Counted from the first letter of the stretch, positions 8,025 to 16,204 are shown. The stretch: DNA of 64,000 nucleotides from Aedoeadaptatus ivorii (GCF_030815095.1 NZ_JAUSWF010000008.1:62001-126000); one strand, 5' to 3'. Made by a program: numbers and translations. The notes: generated by a model not told the origin, from the sequence alone.

Positions 8025-8675
8025 ATGAGACTGGTCATTTTAGGCCCGCCGGGAGCCGGCAAGGGTACGCAAGCTGCATCCATCGTAGACACATTCGACG
8101 TCGTGCACATCTCTACGGGAGACATCTTCCGCGAGAACATCAAAAACGACACGGAATTGGGAAAAAAAGCCAAGAGCTATATGGATCGGGGAGAACTCGT
8201 ACCCGACGAAGTCGTCAACGAAATCGTCGTAGATCGCCTGAAGAAGGACGATGTGCAAAAAGGATTTCTCTTAGACGGATTTCCTCGTACGGTAAACCAG
8301 GCGGTGGCATTGGATGCCGCCCTGGAAGCGATGGGCCAAAAGCTCGATCGCGTCATTAATATCGTCGTAGACAAAAATCTTCTCGTAGAACGCGCCGTAG
8401 GACGCAGAGTCTGCCCCAAATGTGGTAGAACCTATCACGTCGTAAACCAACCGCCGAAGGTGGAAGGCAAATGCGACGCGGACGGAGAGACATTGATTCA
8501 GCGGGATGACGATACCGAAGAAACGGTAAAAACGCGTATCGGCGTCTACGAAAAACAGACGTCCCCGTTAATCGATTATTATAAAGCGCAGGGACTGCTT
8601 CTGGATGTCGACGGTTCCGGCGCGATTGAAGAGGTATTCGAAAGCATTCGAAGCGGACTGGAACAAGAGGTCTGA
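8025..8675 (+). CDS. adk: Adenylate kinase
   Basis: This 216-residue enzyme interconverts ATP + AMP and 2 ADP. The P-loop GPPGAGKGTQA is near the N-terminus, and the AMP-binding DGFPRTVNQA motif is present. It is the long form with a zinc-type LID, in which VCPKCG is followed by GKCDADG, giving a Cys-Cys-Cys-Asp ligand set typical of Gram-positives. It follows secY by ten bases. The map gene that often follows adk is absent. Confidence 0.98.
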   Translation: MRLVILGPPGAGKGTQAASIVDTFDVVHISTGDIFRENIKNDTELGKKAKSYMDRGELVPDEVVNEIVVDRLKKDDVQKGFLLDGFPRTVNQAVALDAALEAMGQKLDRVINIVVDKNLLVERAVGRRVCPKCGRTYHVVNQPPKVEGKCDADGETLIQRDDDTEETVKTRIGVYEKQTSPLIDYYKAQGLLLDVDGSGAIEEVFESIRSGLEQEV

Positions 8676-8680
8676 ATTCG

Positions 8681-8947
8681 ATGATAGGGACCTCTGATAT
8701 CAGAGTGGGTCAGGTAGTGATATCCAAGGCGGGCAGAGACAAGGACGGCTTTTTTGTGGTCTTGGAAGTAATTGACGACAGATATCTTTTGTTGGCAGAC
8801 GGCAAGAGAAGGACATTGGAAAATCCGAAGCGGAAAAAAGCAATGCATCTGCAGAAGACGAATTCGCATGTGGATATGAATCCTGCAGATAGAACGTTAA
8901 ACGATAGTTATATTCGTAAACAACTGTCTCGCTTCCAAGAGGCATAA
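8681..8947 (+). CDS. KOW-domain RNA-binding protein
   Basis: This 88-residue protein has an N-terminal KOW-like segment (residues about 7-45: DIRVGQVVISKAGRDKDGFFVVLEVIDDRYLLLADGK when read across the region). A basic linker with RKKAMHLQKTN follows. Clostridia commonly carry such an L14e-like protein between adk/map and infA; its role, presumably ribosome-associated, is not established. It starts five bases after adk, so it is co-transcribed. It remains here although map has gone. Confidence 0.85.
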   Translation: MIGTSDIRVGQVVISKAGRDKDGFFVVLEVIDDRYLLLADGKRRTLENPKRKKAMHLQKTNSHVDMNPADRTLNDSYIRKQLSRFQEA

Positions 8948-8960
8948 GGAGGATGCTTTC

Positions 8961-9179
8961 ATGGCAAAACAAGATGTAATCGAAGTGGAAGGCGTCGTTA
9001 CCGATGCCCTGCCCAACACGAATTTTAAAGTCAAGTTAGAGAACGGACACGAGATTTTGGCACATATCTCCGGAAAGCTGCGTATGCACTACATCCGCAT
9101 TCTTCCGGGGGACAAGGTCACCGTAGAACTCAGTCCCTATGACTTGACCCGCGGAAGAATTACCTGGAGAAAGAAATAG
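8961..9179 (+). CDS. infA: Translation initiation factor IF-1
   Basis: This 72-residue S1/OB-fold protein begins MAKQDVIEVEGVVTDALPNTNFKVKL and ends GRITWRKK, the normal IF-1 limits. IF-1 occupies the 30S A site and assists IF-2 and IF-3 in initiation. AAGGAGG precedes the ATG. It lies between the KOW gene and rpmJ, as in most Firmicutes. Confidence 0.98.
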   Translation: MAKQDVIEVEGVVTDALPNTNFKVKLENGHEILAHISGKLRMHYIRILPGDKVTVELSPYDLTRGRITWRKK

Positions 9180-9196
9180 GATTAGGAGGGGACGAA

Positions 9197-9310
9197 ATGA
9201 AAGTAAGACCTTCAGTAAAGAAGATGTGCGATAAATGCAAGATCATTAAGCGCAACGGACGCGTTATGGTGATCTGCGAAAACCCGAAACACAAACAGAG
9301 ACAAGGCTAA
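9197..9310 (+). CDS. rpmJ: 50S ribosomal protein L36
   Basis: This 37-residue protein, MKVRPSVKKMCDKCKIIKRNG..., is the zinc-binding form with CDKC, a later Cys (VICEN) and His (KHKQRQG). It lies between infA and rpsM, preceded by AGGAGG. L36 is the smallest 50S protein and stabilises helices of 23S rRNA. Confidence 0.97.
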   Translation: MKVRPSVKKMCDKCKIIKRNGRVMVICENPKHKQRQG

Positions 9311-9322
9311 GGGGGTGTAGGC

Positions 9323-9685
9323 ATGGCAAGAATTGCAGGTATTGACTTACCGAGAGAAAAACGAGCTGAAATCGGGCTCACCTATATTTACGGAATCGGT
9401 CGCCCTCGCGCGCAAGAAATCCTGACGAAGGCGGGCGTTTCCTTCGACACGCGCATTAAGGACCTCACCGAAGCGGAAGTTGCATCCATCCGTGAAATCG
9501 TAGACGCATATGCGGTAGAAGGGGATCTCCGTCGCGAAATCGCCTTAAACATTAAGAGACTGCGCGAAATCAACTGCTATCGCGGTATTCGCCATAAGAA
9601 AGGGCTCCCCGTTCGCGGTCAAAAGACCAAGACCAACGCCAGAACGAGAAAAGGTCCGAAGAAGCTTGTAGCAAAGAAGAAGTAG
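9323..9685 (+). CDS. rpsM: 30S ribosomal protein S13
   Basis: This 120-residue protein begins MARIAGIDLPREKRAEIGLTYIYGIG and has the helix-two-turns-helix core. The basic tail contains RGIRHKKGLPVRGQKTKTNARTRKG. The C-terminal extension contacts the P-site tRNA, and the globular part forms the S13/S19 head bridge. The gene follows rpmJ in the alpha-operon order. Confidence 0.98.
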   Translation: MARIAGIDLPREKRAEIGLTYIYGIGRPRAQEILTKAGVSFDTRIKDLTEAEVASIREIVDAYAVEGDLRREIALNIKRLREINCYRGIRHKKGLPVRGQKTKTNARTRKGPKKLVAKKK

Positions 9686-9694
9686 GAGGGCTAA

Positions 9695-10090
9695 ATGGCT
9701 AAACAATCCAGAGCTACGCGCTCCAAAAAGAGAGTGCGCAAGAACATCGAAAAAGGACAAGCGCATATCGTTTCTTCCTTTAACAACACCATGGTGACCT
9801 TGACCGACGCAAGCGGCAATGTCATCTCCTGGGCGAGTGCCGGACAACTCGGCTTCAGAGGCTCCAGAAAATCCACTCCCTTCGCGGCTCAAGAAGCGGC
9901 GCAGGAAGCGGCCAACAAGGCAAAAGAATACGGTCTAAAGAGCGTAGAAGTCTTCGTAAAGGGACCCGGCAGCGGACGCGAAGCCGCCATCCGTTCCCTG
10001 CAAGCTTCCGGTTTGGAAGTCACCATGATCAAAGACGTTACGCCCATTCCCCACAACGGTTGCCGTCCGCCGAAGCGTCGTAGAGTCTGA
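9695..10090 (+). CDS. rpsK: 30S ribosomal protein S11
   Basis: This 131-residue protein has the conserved IVSSFNNTMVTLTDASGN core and the C-terminal TPIPHNGCRPPKRRRV motif that lies in the 30S platform near the mRNA exit. The N-terminus is basic (SRATRSKKRVRKNIEKG). In many Clostridia rpsD follows here. In this genome the next gene is rpoA, after a 66-base gap containing an inverted repeat. Confidence 0.98.
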   Translation: MAKQSRATRSKKRVRKNIEKGQAHIVSSFNNTMVTLTDASGNVISWASAGQLGFRGSRKSTPFAAQEAAQEAANKAKEYGLKSVEVFVKGPGSGREAAIRSLQASGLEVTMIKDVTPIPHNGCRPPKRRRV

Positions 10091-10119
10091 TAATACGGCA
10101 GATAGCCTGAACGTATTAT
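10090..10119 (+). promoter_or_regulatory. Stem-loop between rpsK and rpoA
   Basis: ATAATACG (10090-10097) pairs perfectly with CGTATTAT (10112-10119) across a 14-base loop. It lies in the gap where rpsD is usually found. No T-run follows, so it does not look like an intrinsic terminator. It could be an mRNA-processing or regulatory structure, or a scar of the lost gene. The pairing is seen directly; the role is a guess. Confidence 0.4.
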
Positions 10120-10156
10120 TGTCTCCAGTGACCCATTCAATAGGAGGGCGGATAAC

Positions 10157-11104
10157 ATGATCGAGATCGAAAAGCCTAGTATTGTAGTTGAACGATTAGA
10201 CGACGACGGCAATAAAGGAAGATTTGTCGTAGAACCGCTGGAAAACGGCTATGGAGTCACCTTGGGCAATTCCCTTCGGAGAGTCCTGCTCTCCTCCCTG
10301 CCGGGATGCGCCGTGTCCTTTGTCAACATTCGTGGCGTAGAGCACGAATTCAGCGTCATCCAGGGCGTACTGGAAGACGTTCCGGAAATCATCCTAAACG
10401 TCAAAGGCATCGTGTTGCGCAGCGACCAGGACGAACCCGTTCGTCTGAGCGTAGAAAAAGTCGGGGCGGGCGAGTTGACCGCGGCGGATATCGAAGTGCC
10501 CGCCGGGGTAGAAATCGTCAATCCCGACCATCATATCGCGACCTTAAACGAAGACGCGGACCTGTATATGGAACTCGTCGCGGAACGCGGCCGCGGATAC
10601 GAGCCCAGCGAACTGAAAAAAGACGAGATCACCGAAATCGGCGTGATTCCCGTCGATTCCAACTACACCCCCATTCGCAGGGTCAATTGGAACGTAGAAA
10701 ACACGCGGGTCGGCCTCCGTACCGACTACGATCGTCTGATCCTCGAAGTCGAAACCGACGGATCCATGTCTGCCGATGCGGCGACGTCTTTGGCGGCCAA
10801 GATCCTTACGGAACATCTGGACCTGTTTATCTCCATGACCGAGACCGTAAACGACGTCAACATCATGGTGGAAAAACCGGAAGACAAAAAGGAAAAGGTC
10901 CTGGAAATGACCGTCGAGGAACTCGACCTGTCCGTTCGCAGCTTCAACTGCCTGAAACGCGCGGGCATCAACACCGTCGAAGAGCTGACGGATAAGACCG
11001 AAGACGAAATGATGAAAGTTAGAAATCTCGGGAAGAAGAGCCTGGAAGAAGTGCAGGAAAAGCTGTCTGAACTGGGTCTCTCTCTCAAAGAAGACGTTGA
11101 ATAA
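10157..11104 (+). CDS. rpoA: DNA-directed RNA polymerase subunit alpha
   Basis: This 315-residue protein has the dimerising N-terminal domain (GYGVTLGNSLRRVLLSSLPGCA) up to about residue 230. An acidic linker and the C-terminal domain follow, with the helix-hairpin-helix LSVRSFNCLKRAGINTVEEL and LGKKSLEEVQEKL that binds UP elements and activators. GGAGGG precedes the ATG. The gene is followed 14 bases later by rplQ. Confidence 0.98.
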   Translation: MIEIEKPSIVVERLDDDGNKGRFVVEPLENGYGVTLGNSLRRVLLSSLPGCAVSFVNIRGVEHEFSVIQGVLEDVPEIILNVKGIVLRSDQDEPVRLSVEKVGAGELTAADIEVPAGVEIVNPDHHIATLNEDADLYMELVAERGRGYEPSELKKDEITEIGVIPVDSNYTPIRRVNWNVENTRVGLRTDYDRLILEVETDGSMSADAATSLAAKILTEHLDLFISMTETVNDVNIMVEKPEDKKEKVLEMTVEELDLSVRSFNCLKRAGINTVEELTDKTEDEMMKVRNLGKKSLEEVQEKLSELGLSLKEDVE

Positions 11105-11118
11105 AGGAGGAATCCATT

Positions 11119-11460
11119 GTGGCAAAACTCAGAAAATTAGGCCGCACGACTCCGCACAGAAGAGCCATGTTGCGTAATTTGACCACGGATCTTCTGCGCG
11201 AAGGCCGGATCGAAACCACAGTGACCCGTGCAAAAGAAACCAAGCGCATGGCGGAAAAAATGATCACCCTCGCCAAACGGGGCGATCTCCACGCAAGACG
11301 CCAGGCATTGGCCTACATCTTCGACGAAGACGTAGTGACCAAGCTGTTTGAAGAAATTGCGCCGAACTACGCGGAACGCCAAGGCGGCTACACCCGCATC
11401 CTGAAAAAGGGACCCCGCGTCGGCGACAGCGCAGAAATCGCCATCATCGAATTGGTATAA
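11119..11460 (+). CDS. rplQ: 50S ribosomal protein L17
   Basis: This 113-residue protein starts with GTG after AAAGGAGG and begins MAKLRKLGRTTPHRRAMLRNLTTDLL, the family signature. GGYTRILKKGPRVGDSAEIAIIELV ends the protein. L17 lies near the exit tunnel. It is the last gene of the ribosomal operon and is followed by an intrinsic terminator. Confidence 0.97.
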   Translation: MAKLRKLGRTTPHRRAMLRNLTTDLLREGRIETTVTRAKETKRMAEKMITLAKRGDLHARRQALAYIFDEDVVTKLFEEIAPNYAERQGGYTRILKKGPRVGDSAEIAIIELV

Positions 11461-11484
11461 GAGCCGGCACGCCCGGCTACATAA

Positions 11485-11515
11485 AAGGCATCTCCAAAGC
11501 GGGGATGCCTTTTTC
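11485..11515 (+). terminator. Intrinsic terminator of the ribosomal protein operon
   Basis: AAGGCATCTCC pairs with GGGGATGCCTT (with G-T wobbles) around a short loop and is followed by TTTTTC. A smaller GCCGG/CCGGC stem precedes it at 11463-11476. It sits 25 bases after rplQ and ends the long operon. Confidence 0.9.
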
Positions 11516-11565
11516 TTGCGGCAAAAATGCGGTAGAATGGTAGAGTCAATGAAAGAGGTGAACCC

Positions 11566-14079
11566 GTGAGAAAGATCGTACAATTTGTAATCCTATGGGC
11601 GCAAAACTTCGTGCTCTACGCCACCATGGCGCAGACCGAAGCGGCCCTTTCCGCACTGAGCGCCGCCATGACCGCCGCCTTCGAGTACGGCGTGCTCACT
11701 GCCCTTCATACGAAGAAAAAGCTAGCCGCCACCTTGGGCGTATTCGGCATGGCCGCCAAACTCGCCCTACATATGTACTACCGCTATTACGGGAGCTTTC
11801 CCGACATCTACAAGATGACCCAGGTCACCTACCTAAAAGATGTAAAGGAAGTCGTACTGGAGCTCATACACCCGCTATACCCGCTGTATTTGGCGCTGGG
11901 GATCGCCGCACTCGTCTTTATTCTACGGGATGCGGATGCGCCCAAAAAGCGCATATCGCCGGCGTGTTTTGTCGCGGCGGCGGCCCTCTACGGCATTTTG
12001 TTGGCGCTTCCCGGCACCGATTACGGCCTTTATAGCGGCGCCGCACGGCAGATGGCGGCGAGCCTTTCGGATTACGGGCGGGCGCAAAAAGTCGCCTCTC
12101 TGGTCGCCGAAGAAGACGACCTCGCGGCGGCCTATCCCGATTTGTTGACGCGCCTCGACCACAAAAACGCCTATACCGGCATCGGAAGCGGCAAGAATCT
12201 TTTGGTGATACAGGTCGAAAGTCTGCAGAACGACGTGATCGGGAAGCGATACAAAGGACAGGAAATCACTCCGCACTTAAACGCCCTGATCCGCGACCGG
12301 GGCAGCCTCTACTTTACGGACTATATGCAGATGTTGGGGCTCGGCAACTCCTCGGACGCGGAGTTCGTCTCGCTCTTTAGCCTATATCCCAACAATCGCA
12401 AGGGCGCCTACAGTCTCTATGCCGACAAAGACTTATACGGCCTGATCGATATGGCGAAAAATCGCGGCTACGATACCTTTGCCATGCACGGCTACCGGGG
12501 CGACTTTTACCACCGCGATGCGGTCTATCCGAAGCTGGGATTCGACGAAATCGACTTGGGCGAATCATATGCCCAGGACGATAAGATGGGCATGGGGCTT
12601 TCGGACGGCAGTTTCTTTCGCCAATCCGCCGAGAAGCTGATCCAGCGCCGCGGCGCGGACGCCGACCCCTTTTTCGGCTTTATGATTACCCTTTCGAGCC
12701 ACACGCCCTTTTACTGCCCCGACAAATACAAGGCGCTTGAGATCGATCCGTCGATCGAAGGGCATATTCTCGGCAATTATCTAAACGCCATTCACTATAC
12801 CGACGAAGCATTGGGGCAATTTCTCGACGAACTGGATCGGGCCGGGATCTTAGAAAATACGGTGGTGGCGCTCTATGGCGACCACTTCGCCATGACCAAA
12901 AACGATCCGGAGCAGACCGCGGACATGACCGCCTTTAACGGCAGGCCCTACGACTACGACGATATGATGAATATTCCGCTGATCGTGCACGTGCCGGGGG
13001 CGGATATACGAGAGACGGTTAAAACCACAGGCTCGCAGCTGGATTTTCTGCCCACCATCGCGAACATTATGGGCTGGAACGACGAGATCGCCGTCCTCTT
13101 CGGCAGAGATCTCTTAGAGCCGCAGACGGAAGAACACCGCGTCCTGCAGCAGACCTATATGCTGAAAGGGTCGTATCTGTCGCAAGCAGAACTCTTTGAG
13201 ATCACCCGAGACGGCCATTTCGCCAATTCGCGCTATATCGACCGAACGAACAGAAAGCCGCTTGCCGTAAAGACGGCGGCGGAAAAAAGCGACGCGGCGA
13301 AAGAAACCATCGACCTTTCCAATGCGCTTTGCGAGACCGACCGCATCGGCGAGATGCGAAGGGCGGCGATGGAGGGAACAGAGCGGCTGGATGCGGCGCT
13401 AACCGTAATGCACGCCGGCGGCACCATAGACGGCATGCGCTACACCAATTTCAAGGAAACCCTGGACAAAGAGTATGCGGCGGGTAAGCGGTACTTCGAG
13501 ATCGACCTGTCGGAGACCACCGACGACCGTCTGGTCTGCATCCATTCCTGGGACGGCTATACGCAGAAGTTTTTCGGCTACGGCGGAAGCGAAGAGACGC
13601 CGGTGAGCCGGGCGGAATTTCTGGCGCTCAAAGAACGCCACGGCTACACCCAGATGGACCTCTCCATGTTGCTGGACTGGTTTCGGGCGCATAAAGACGC
13701 GTATTTGATTACCGATATAAAGACCGACAATGTGCGCCATCTCGTGCGGGATTTCGCCGATGTGGAACCCGCCCTAAAGGCGCGCATTCTGCCCCAGATC
13801 TATGCCCAATCGGAATATGCGCCGGTGCGCCAGGCGGGCTTTGAGAAGATTCTCTATACCCTCTATCTTTCCGGAGACACGCCCCAAGAAGTGGCGGCAT
13901 TTTATGACGCGGCGCGGCCCTATGCCATCACCGTGTCAGAACAAAAAGCGGAGGCGGGCTATGCCGATGTACTGCGCCGGGCGCAAATTCCCTACTATGT
14001 ACACACCGTAAACGACGCCGATGCCGCCAAGGCATGGATAAAAAAAGGAGCCATAGGGGTCTACACAGACCGCCTATAG
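11566..14079 (+). CDS. LtaS-like membrane sulfatase fused to a glycerophosphodiester phosphodiesterase domain
   Basis: This 837-residue protein has three parts. Residues 1-165 hold about five hydrophobic segments. Residues about 205-560 form an extracytoplasmic sulfatase-type phosphotransferase domain of the LtaS/MdoB family, with VIQVES (E218), GNSSDAEF (S262), SSHTPF (H379) and YGDHF (D439, H440). Residues about 605-837 are a GDPD barrel with H616, the E645/D647 pair and H660. LtaS enzymes move glycerophosphate from phosphatidylglycerol onto lipoteichoic acid; GDPD enzymes hydrolyse glycerophosphodiesters. In LtaS the nucleophile is Thr in GKTSD, while here Ser occupies that position. The start is a GTG behind GAAAGAGGTG. 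The gene is monocistronic and its stop meets that of a convergent gene. The exact reaction is unknown: synthesis, remodelling or turnover of a glycerophosphate polymer are all possible. Confidence 0.88.
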   Translation: MRKIVQFVILWAQNFVLYATMAQTEAALSALSAAMTAAFEYGVLTALHTKKKLAATLGVFGMAAKLALHMYYRYYGSFPDIYKMTQVTYLKDVKEVVLELIHPLYPLYLALGIAALVFILRDADAPKKRISPACFVAAAALYGILLALPGTDYGLYSGAARQMAASLSDYGRAQKVASLVAEEDDLAAAYPDLLTRLDHKNAYTGIGSGKNLLVIQVESLQNDVIGKRYKGQEITPHLNALIRDRGSLYFTDYMQMLGLGNSSDAEFVSLFSLYPNNRKGAYSLYADKDLYGLIDMAKNRGYDTFAMHGYRGDFYHRDAVYPKLGFDEIDLGESYAQDDKMGMGLSDGSFFRQSAEKLIQRRGADADPFFGFMITLSSHTPFYCPDKYKALEIDPSIEGHILGNYLNAIHYTDEALGQFLDELDRAGILENTVVALYGDHFAMTKNDPEQTADMTAFNGRPYDYDDMMNIPLIVHVPGADIRETVKTTGSQLDFLPTIANIMGWNDEIAVLFGRDLLEPQTEEHRVLQQTYMLKGSYLSQAELFEITRDGHFANSRYIDRTNRKPLAVKTAAEKSDAAKETIDLSNALCETDRIGEMRRAAMEGTERLDAALTVMHAGGTIDGMRYTNFKETLDKEYAAGKRYFEIDLSETTDDRLVCIHSWDGYTQKFFGYGGSEETPVSRAEFLALKERHGYTQMDLSMLLDWFRAHKDAYLITDIKTDNVRHLVRDFADVEPALKARILPQIYAQSEYAPVRQAGFEKILYTLYLSGDTPQEVAAFYDAARPYAITVSEQKAEAGYADVLRRAQIPYYVHTVNDADAAKAWIKKGAIGVYTDRL

Positions 14080-14970
14080 CTCTTTTTTCTTGCGTTTGTC
14101 GGGCAGATTCAATAAAAATACCGAGACCAAAATCAGCGCCATGCCCAATAGATCCGTCGGCGTAAAGGCCAGATGATAGATAAAGACCGCCACCAGGGTC
14201 GAAAAAATCGGCTCCGAAAGGGAGAAGATGCCCGAGCGGGTGGGTCCGGTGAGGCGCGCGCCTTCCATAAAGCTCCAGAAGGGGACGAGGGTGCCGCCGA
14301 AGATGCAAAAAAGCACCGCCGCGATCGATTCCTTGTCCCAGATGACGGCGGAAAAATCCGGTCGCGTCGCGAGGAACAAGAAGCCGCCGGCGAGGAGCAT
14401 CGACGGCCCCAAGATTTCCATAGAATGGTAGGTCTTCGAGAGGCCGGTGGGAGCGAGGTTAAAATTGGCGAAGCCCACCGCCGAGACCGTGCCCCATAAG
14501 AGCGCCTGTTTGCTGATGGCGAGGCTGTAGGGATCGCCGCCGGTGACCATAAAGAAGAGCCCCGCCGAGCAGAGCAAAAGGGAAAAATAGACGATGGGTC
14601 GCGGCGCCGTGCGGGTCGTAATCGACGCATAGGCGATAATGATAAACAGCCCCGCATATTGCATCAATGTCGCCGAAGGCGCATTGGAATGGGAGATGGC
14701 GGAAAAATAGCCGAACTGCATACACAGGATCCCGCCCAGGGCGTAGAGCACAAAGGGCGGCCAGTTTTCGCGTTTGCGGACCACGCGAAAGGCGTAGCGG
14801 CCGCTGCGGAATAAGTCCGTTAAAAAAAGTACCACGCCGACGGCTGTGAGTCGGATTACGACCAAAACTTCCGGCGTAAAGTTTTTGTATTCGAATATGT
14901 AACCGCCGACGTTACCGTTGAGTGCCCACAGCAAGGTACATAGGGAAATGTAAAATAATCCTTTCAGCAT
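14074..14970 (-). CDS. DMT-superfamily transporter (EamA family)
   Basis: From the ATG at 14970, just after AAGGAGG on the minus strand, this is a 298-residue protein with about ten hydrophobic helices in two EamA repeats. The first repeat begins LKGLFYISLCTLLWALNGN; the second includes LLWGTVSAVGFANFNLAP and FGGTLVPFWSFMEGARL. A basic tail KRKKKEL ends it. EamA proteins export or import small metabolites such as amino acids or nucleobases; the substrate here cannot be read from sequence. Its stop codon interlocks with that of the LtaS-GDPD gene (CTATAG), and no terminator separates the two. Confidence 0.85.
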   Translation of the reverse strand: MLKGLFYISLCTLLWALNGNVGGYIFEYKNFTPEVLVVIRLTAVGVVLFLTDLFRSGRYAFRVVRKRENWPPFVLYALGGILCMQFGYFSAISHSNAPSATLMQYAGLFIIIAYASITTRTAPRPIVYFSLLLCSAGLFFMVTGGDPYSLAISKQALLWGTVSAVGFANFNLAPTGLSKTYHSMEILGPSMLLAGGFLFLATRPDFSAVIWDKESIAAVLFCIFGGTLVPFWSFMEGARLTGPTRSGIFSLSEPIFSTLVAVFIYHLAFTPTDLLGMALILVSVFLLNLPDKRKKKEL

Positions 14971-15041
14971 AAAAAACCTCCTTCCCCTCCATGGTAACAC
15001 GGAGACGAGAGGGAAAACAGCGCTTTGTGATTATTCTCTTC

Positions 15042-15070
15042 TTGACTTTCGGGCCCTGGACGAATACAAT
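15042..15070 (+). promoter_or_regulatory. Sigma-A promoter of rpsF-ssb-rpsR
   Basis: TTGACT (15042-15047) and TACAAT (15065-15070) are separated by exactly 17 bases, a near-consensus housekeeping promoter about 58 bases ahead of rpsF. Confidence 0.85.
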
Positions 15071-15089
15071 AAATCAGATGGATATCCTT

Positions 15090-15103
15090 GCTCAGAAATG
15101 AGC
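15090..15103 (+). promoter_or_regulatory. Leader hairpin upstream of rpsF
   Basis: GCTCA pairs with TGAGC around a GAAA tetraloop in the rpsF leader, followed by CCG and then CAC. Many bacteria regulate rpsF through an S6:S18-binding leader RNA that contains a CCG element. The resemblance here is loose and unverified. Confidence 0.3.
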
Positions 15104-15127
15104 CGTCAGTCCACAAGGAGGTGAAAC

Positions 15128-15412
15128 ATGAACAAATATGAAATCGTCCTTATGTTCTATCCCGACGTCGATGCCGATGTACGCGAAAAGCACTTGGAAA
15201 GGCTCAAGAAGATCATCGAAGACAACGGCAGCATCCAAACGGCAGATGAATGGGGAAACCGAAAACTCGCTTACGAAATCGAATACTACAAGGAAGCATA
15301 TTACGTACTCATGGAGTTTGAGGCACAACCGGAAGCGATCAAAGAGTTGGCGCGTATCGCCGGCATTTTGGATTCCGTAATGCGTCATATGATCGTCCGC
15401 GTAGATGAATAA
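15128..15412 (+). CDS. rpsF: 30S ribosomal protein S6
   Basis: This 94-residue protein begins MNKYEIVLMFYPDVDADVREKHLERLKKII and has the ferredoxin-like fold, with the DEWGNRKLAYEIEYYKEAYYVLM core typical of S6. S6 pairs with S18 on the 30S platform, and rpsR is two genes downstream in the same operon. AAGGAGGTG precedes the ATG. Confidence 0.97.
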   Translation: MNKYEIVLMFYPDVDADVREKHLERLKKIIEDNGSIQTADEWGNRKLAYEIEYYKEAYYVLMEFEAQPEAIKELARIAGILDSVMRHMIVRVDE

Positions 15413-15432
15413 GAAACGGGATTGGTGATATC

Positions 15433-15918
15433 GTGAATTTAGTTGTACTCTACGGAAGATTGACCAGAGAACCGGAATTACGTTACAGTCAAAGCGGCGT
15501 TGCCAATACATTTATTACCATAGCCGTGGATCGGGGCATGAGCCGAGAAAAGCGCCAACAAGCGGAAGCCTCGGGTCAACCCACCGCCGATTTTATCGCC
15601 GTAAAGGCCTTCGGAAAGACCGCGGAACTCTTGGGGAACTATTTCCACAAGGGCAATCGCATTGCCGTAGAAGGCCGCATCAATACGGGCAGCTACGAGA
15701 AAAACGGCGAACGCATTTACACCACGGATATCGTGGCGAACCGGGTGCATTTCATCGAATCTGCGCAGGAAGCGGGAAATGCCGGCGGCAATTACCAAAA
15801 CACGCCGACCAATATGGCCTATCAATCCGAGGGACAGGACGCGTCCCGCAACAATTTCGGACCCAAGTCCGATGATGAAGGGTACTACCCGATCGACAAC
15901 AATGATATCCCATTTTAA
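15433..15918 (+). CDS. ssb: Single-stranded DNA-binding protein
   Basis: This 161-residue protein with a GTG start begins MNLVVLYGRLTREPELRYSQSG, the OB-fold of bacterial SSB (residues 1-105). A Gly/Asn/Gln-rich linker follows, and the protein ends in the acidic tip NNDIPF that recruits repair and replication proteins. It lies between rpsF and rpsR, the classic Firmicute arrangement, where SSB expression is linked to growth. Confidence 0.97.
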   Translation: MNLVVLYGRLTREPELRYSQSGVANTFITIAVDRGMSREKRQQAEASGQPTADFIAVKAFGKTAELLGNYFHKGNRIAVEGRINTGSYEKNGERIYTTDIVANRVHFIESAQEAGNAGGNYQNTPTNMAYQSEGQDASRNNFGPKSDDEGYYPIDNNDIPF

Positions 15919-15939
15919 CTATAGTTAAGGGGTGAGAAC

Positions 15940-16164
15940 ATGCAAAGAAGATACCGTTCCAGAAAAAAAGTCTGCATTTACTGTGCGGATAAGGACAAGG
16001 CAATCGACTACAAGGATACGCAAACCTTGAAGAGATTTATTTCCGATCGCGGAAAGATCCTTCCCCGTCGCGTAACCGGCGCTTGTGCAAAGCACCAAAG
16101 AAAGATTACCACCGCCGTAAAACGGGCAAGACAAATCGCTTTGTTGCCTTACAGCGCAGACTGA
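15940..16164 (+). CDS. rpsR: 30S ribosomal protein S18
   Basis: This 74-residue basic protein begins MQRRYRSRKKVCIYCADKDKAIDYKD and includes RRVTGACAKHQRKITTAVKRARQIALLPYSAD, matching S18. The Cys pair CIYC with a later Cys and His resembles a zinc site kept in many Firmicute S18 proteins. It ends the rpsF-ssb-rpsR operon. Confidence 0.97.
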   Translation: MQRRYRSRKKVCIYCADKDKAIDYKDTQTLKRFISDRGKILPRRVTGACAKHQRKITTAVKRARQIALLPYSAD

Positions 16165-16179
16165 TACAGAACAAAGAGC

Positions 16180-16204
16180 ACTCCGCATTTGCGGAGTTTT
16201 TTTG
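16180..16204 (+). terminator. Terminator after rpsR
   Basis: ACTCCGCA pairs with TGCGGAGT around a TT loop and is followed by seven T residues. Confidence 0.92.
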
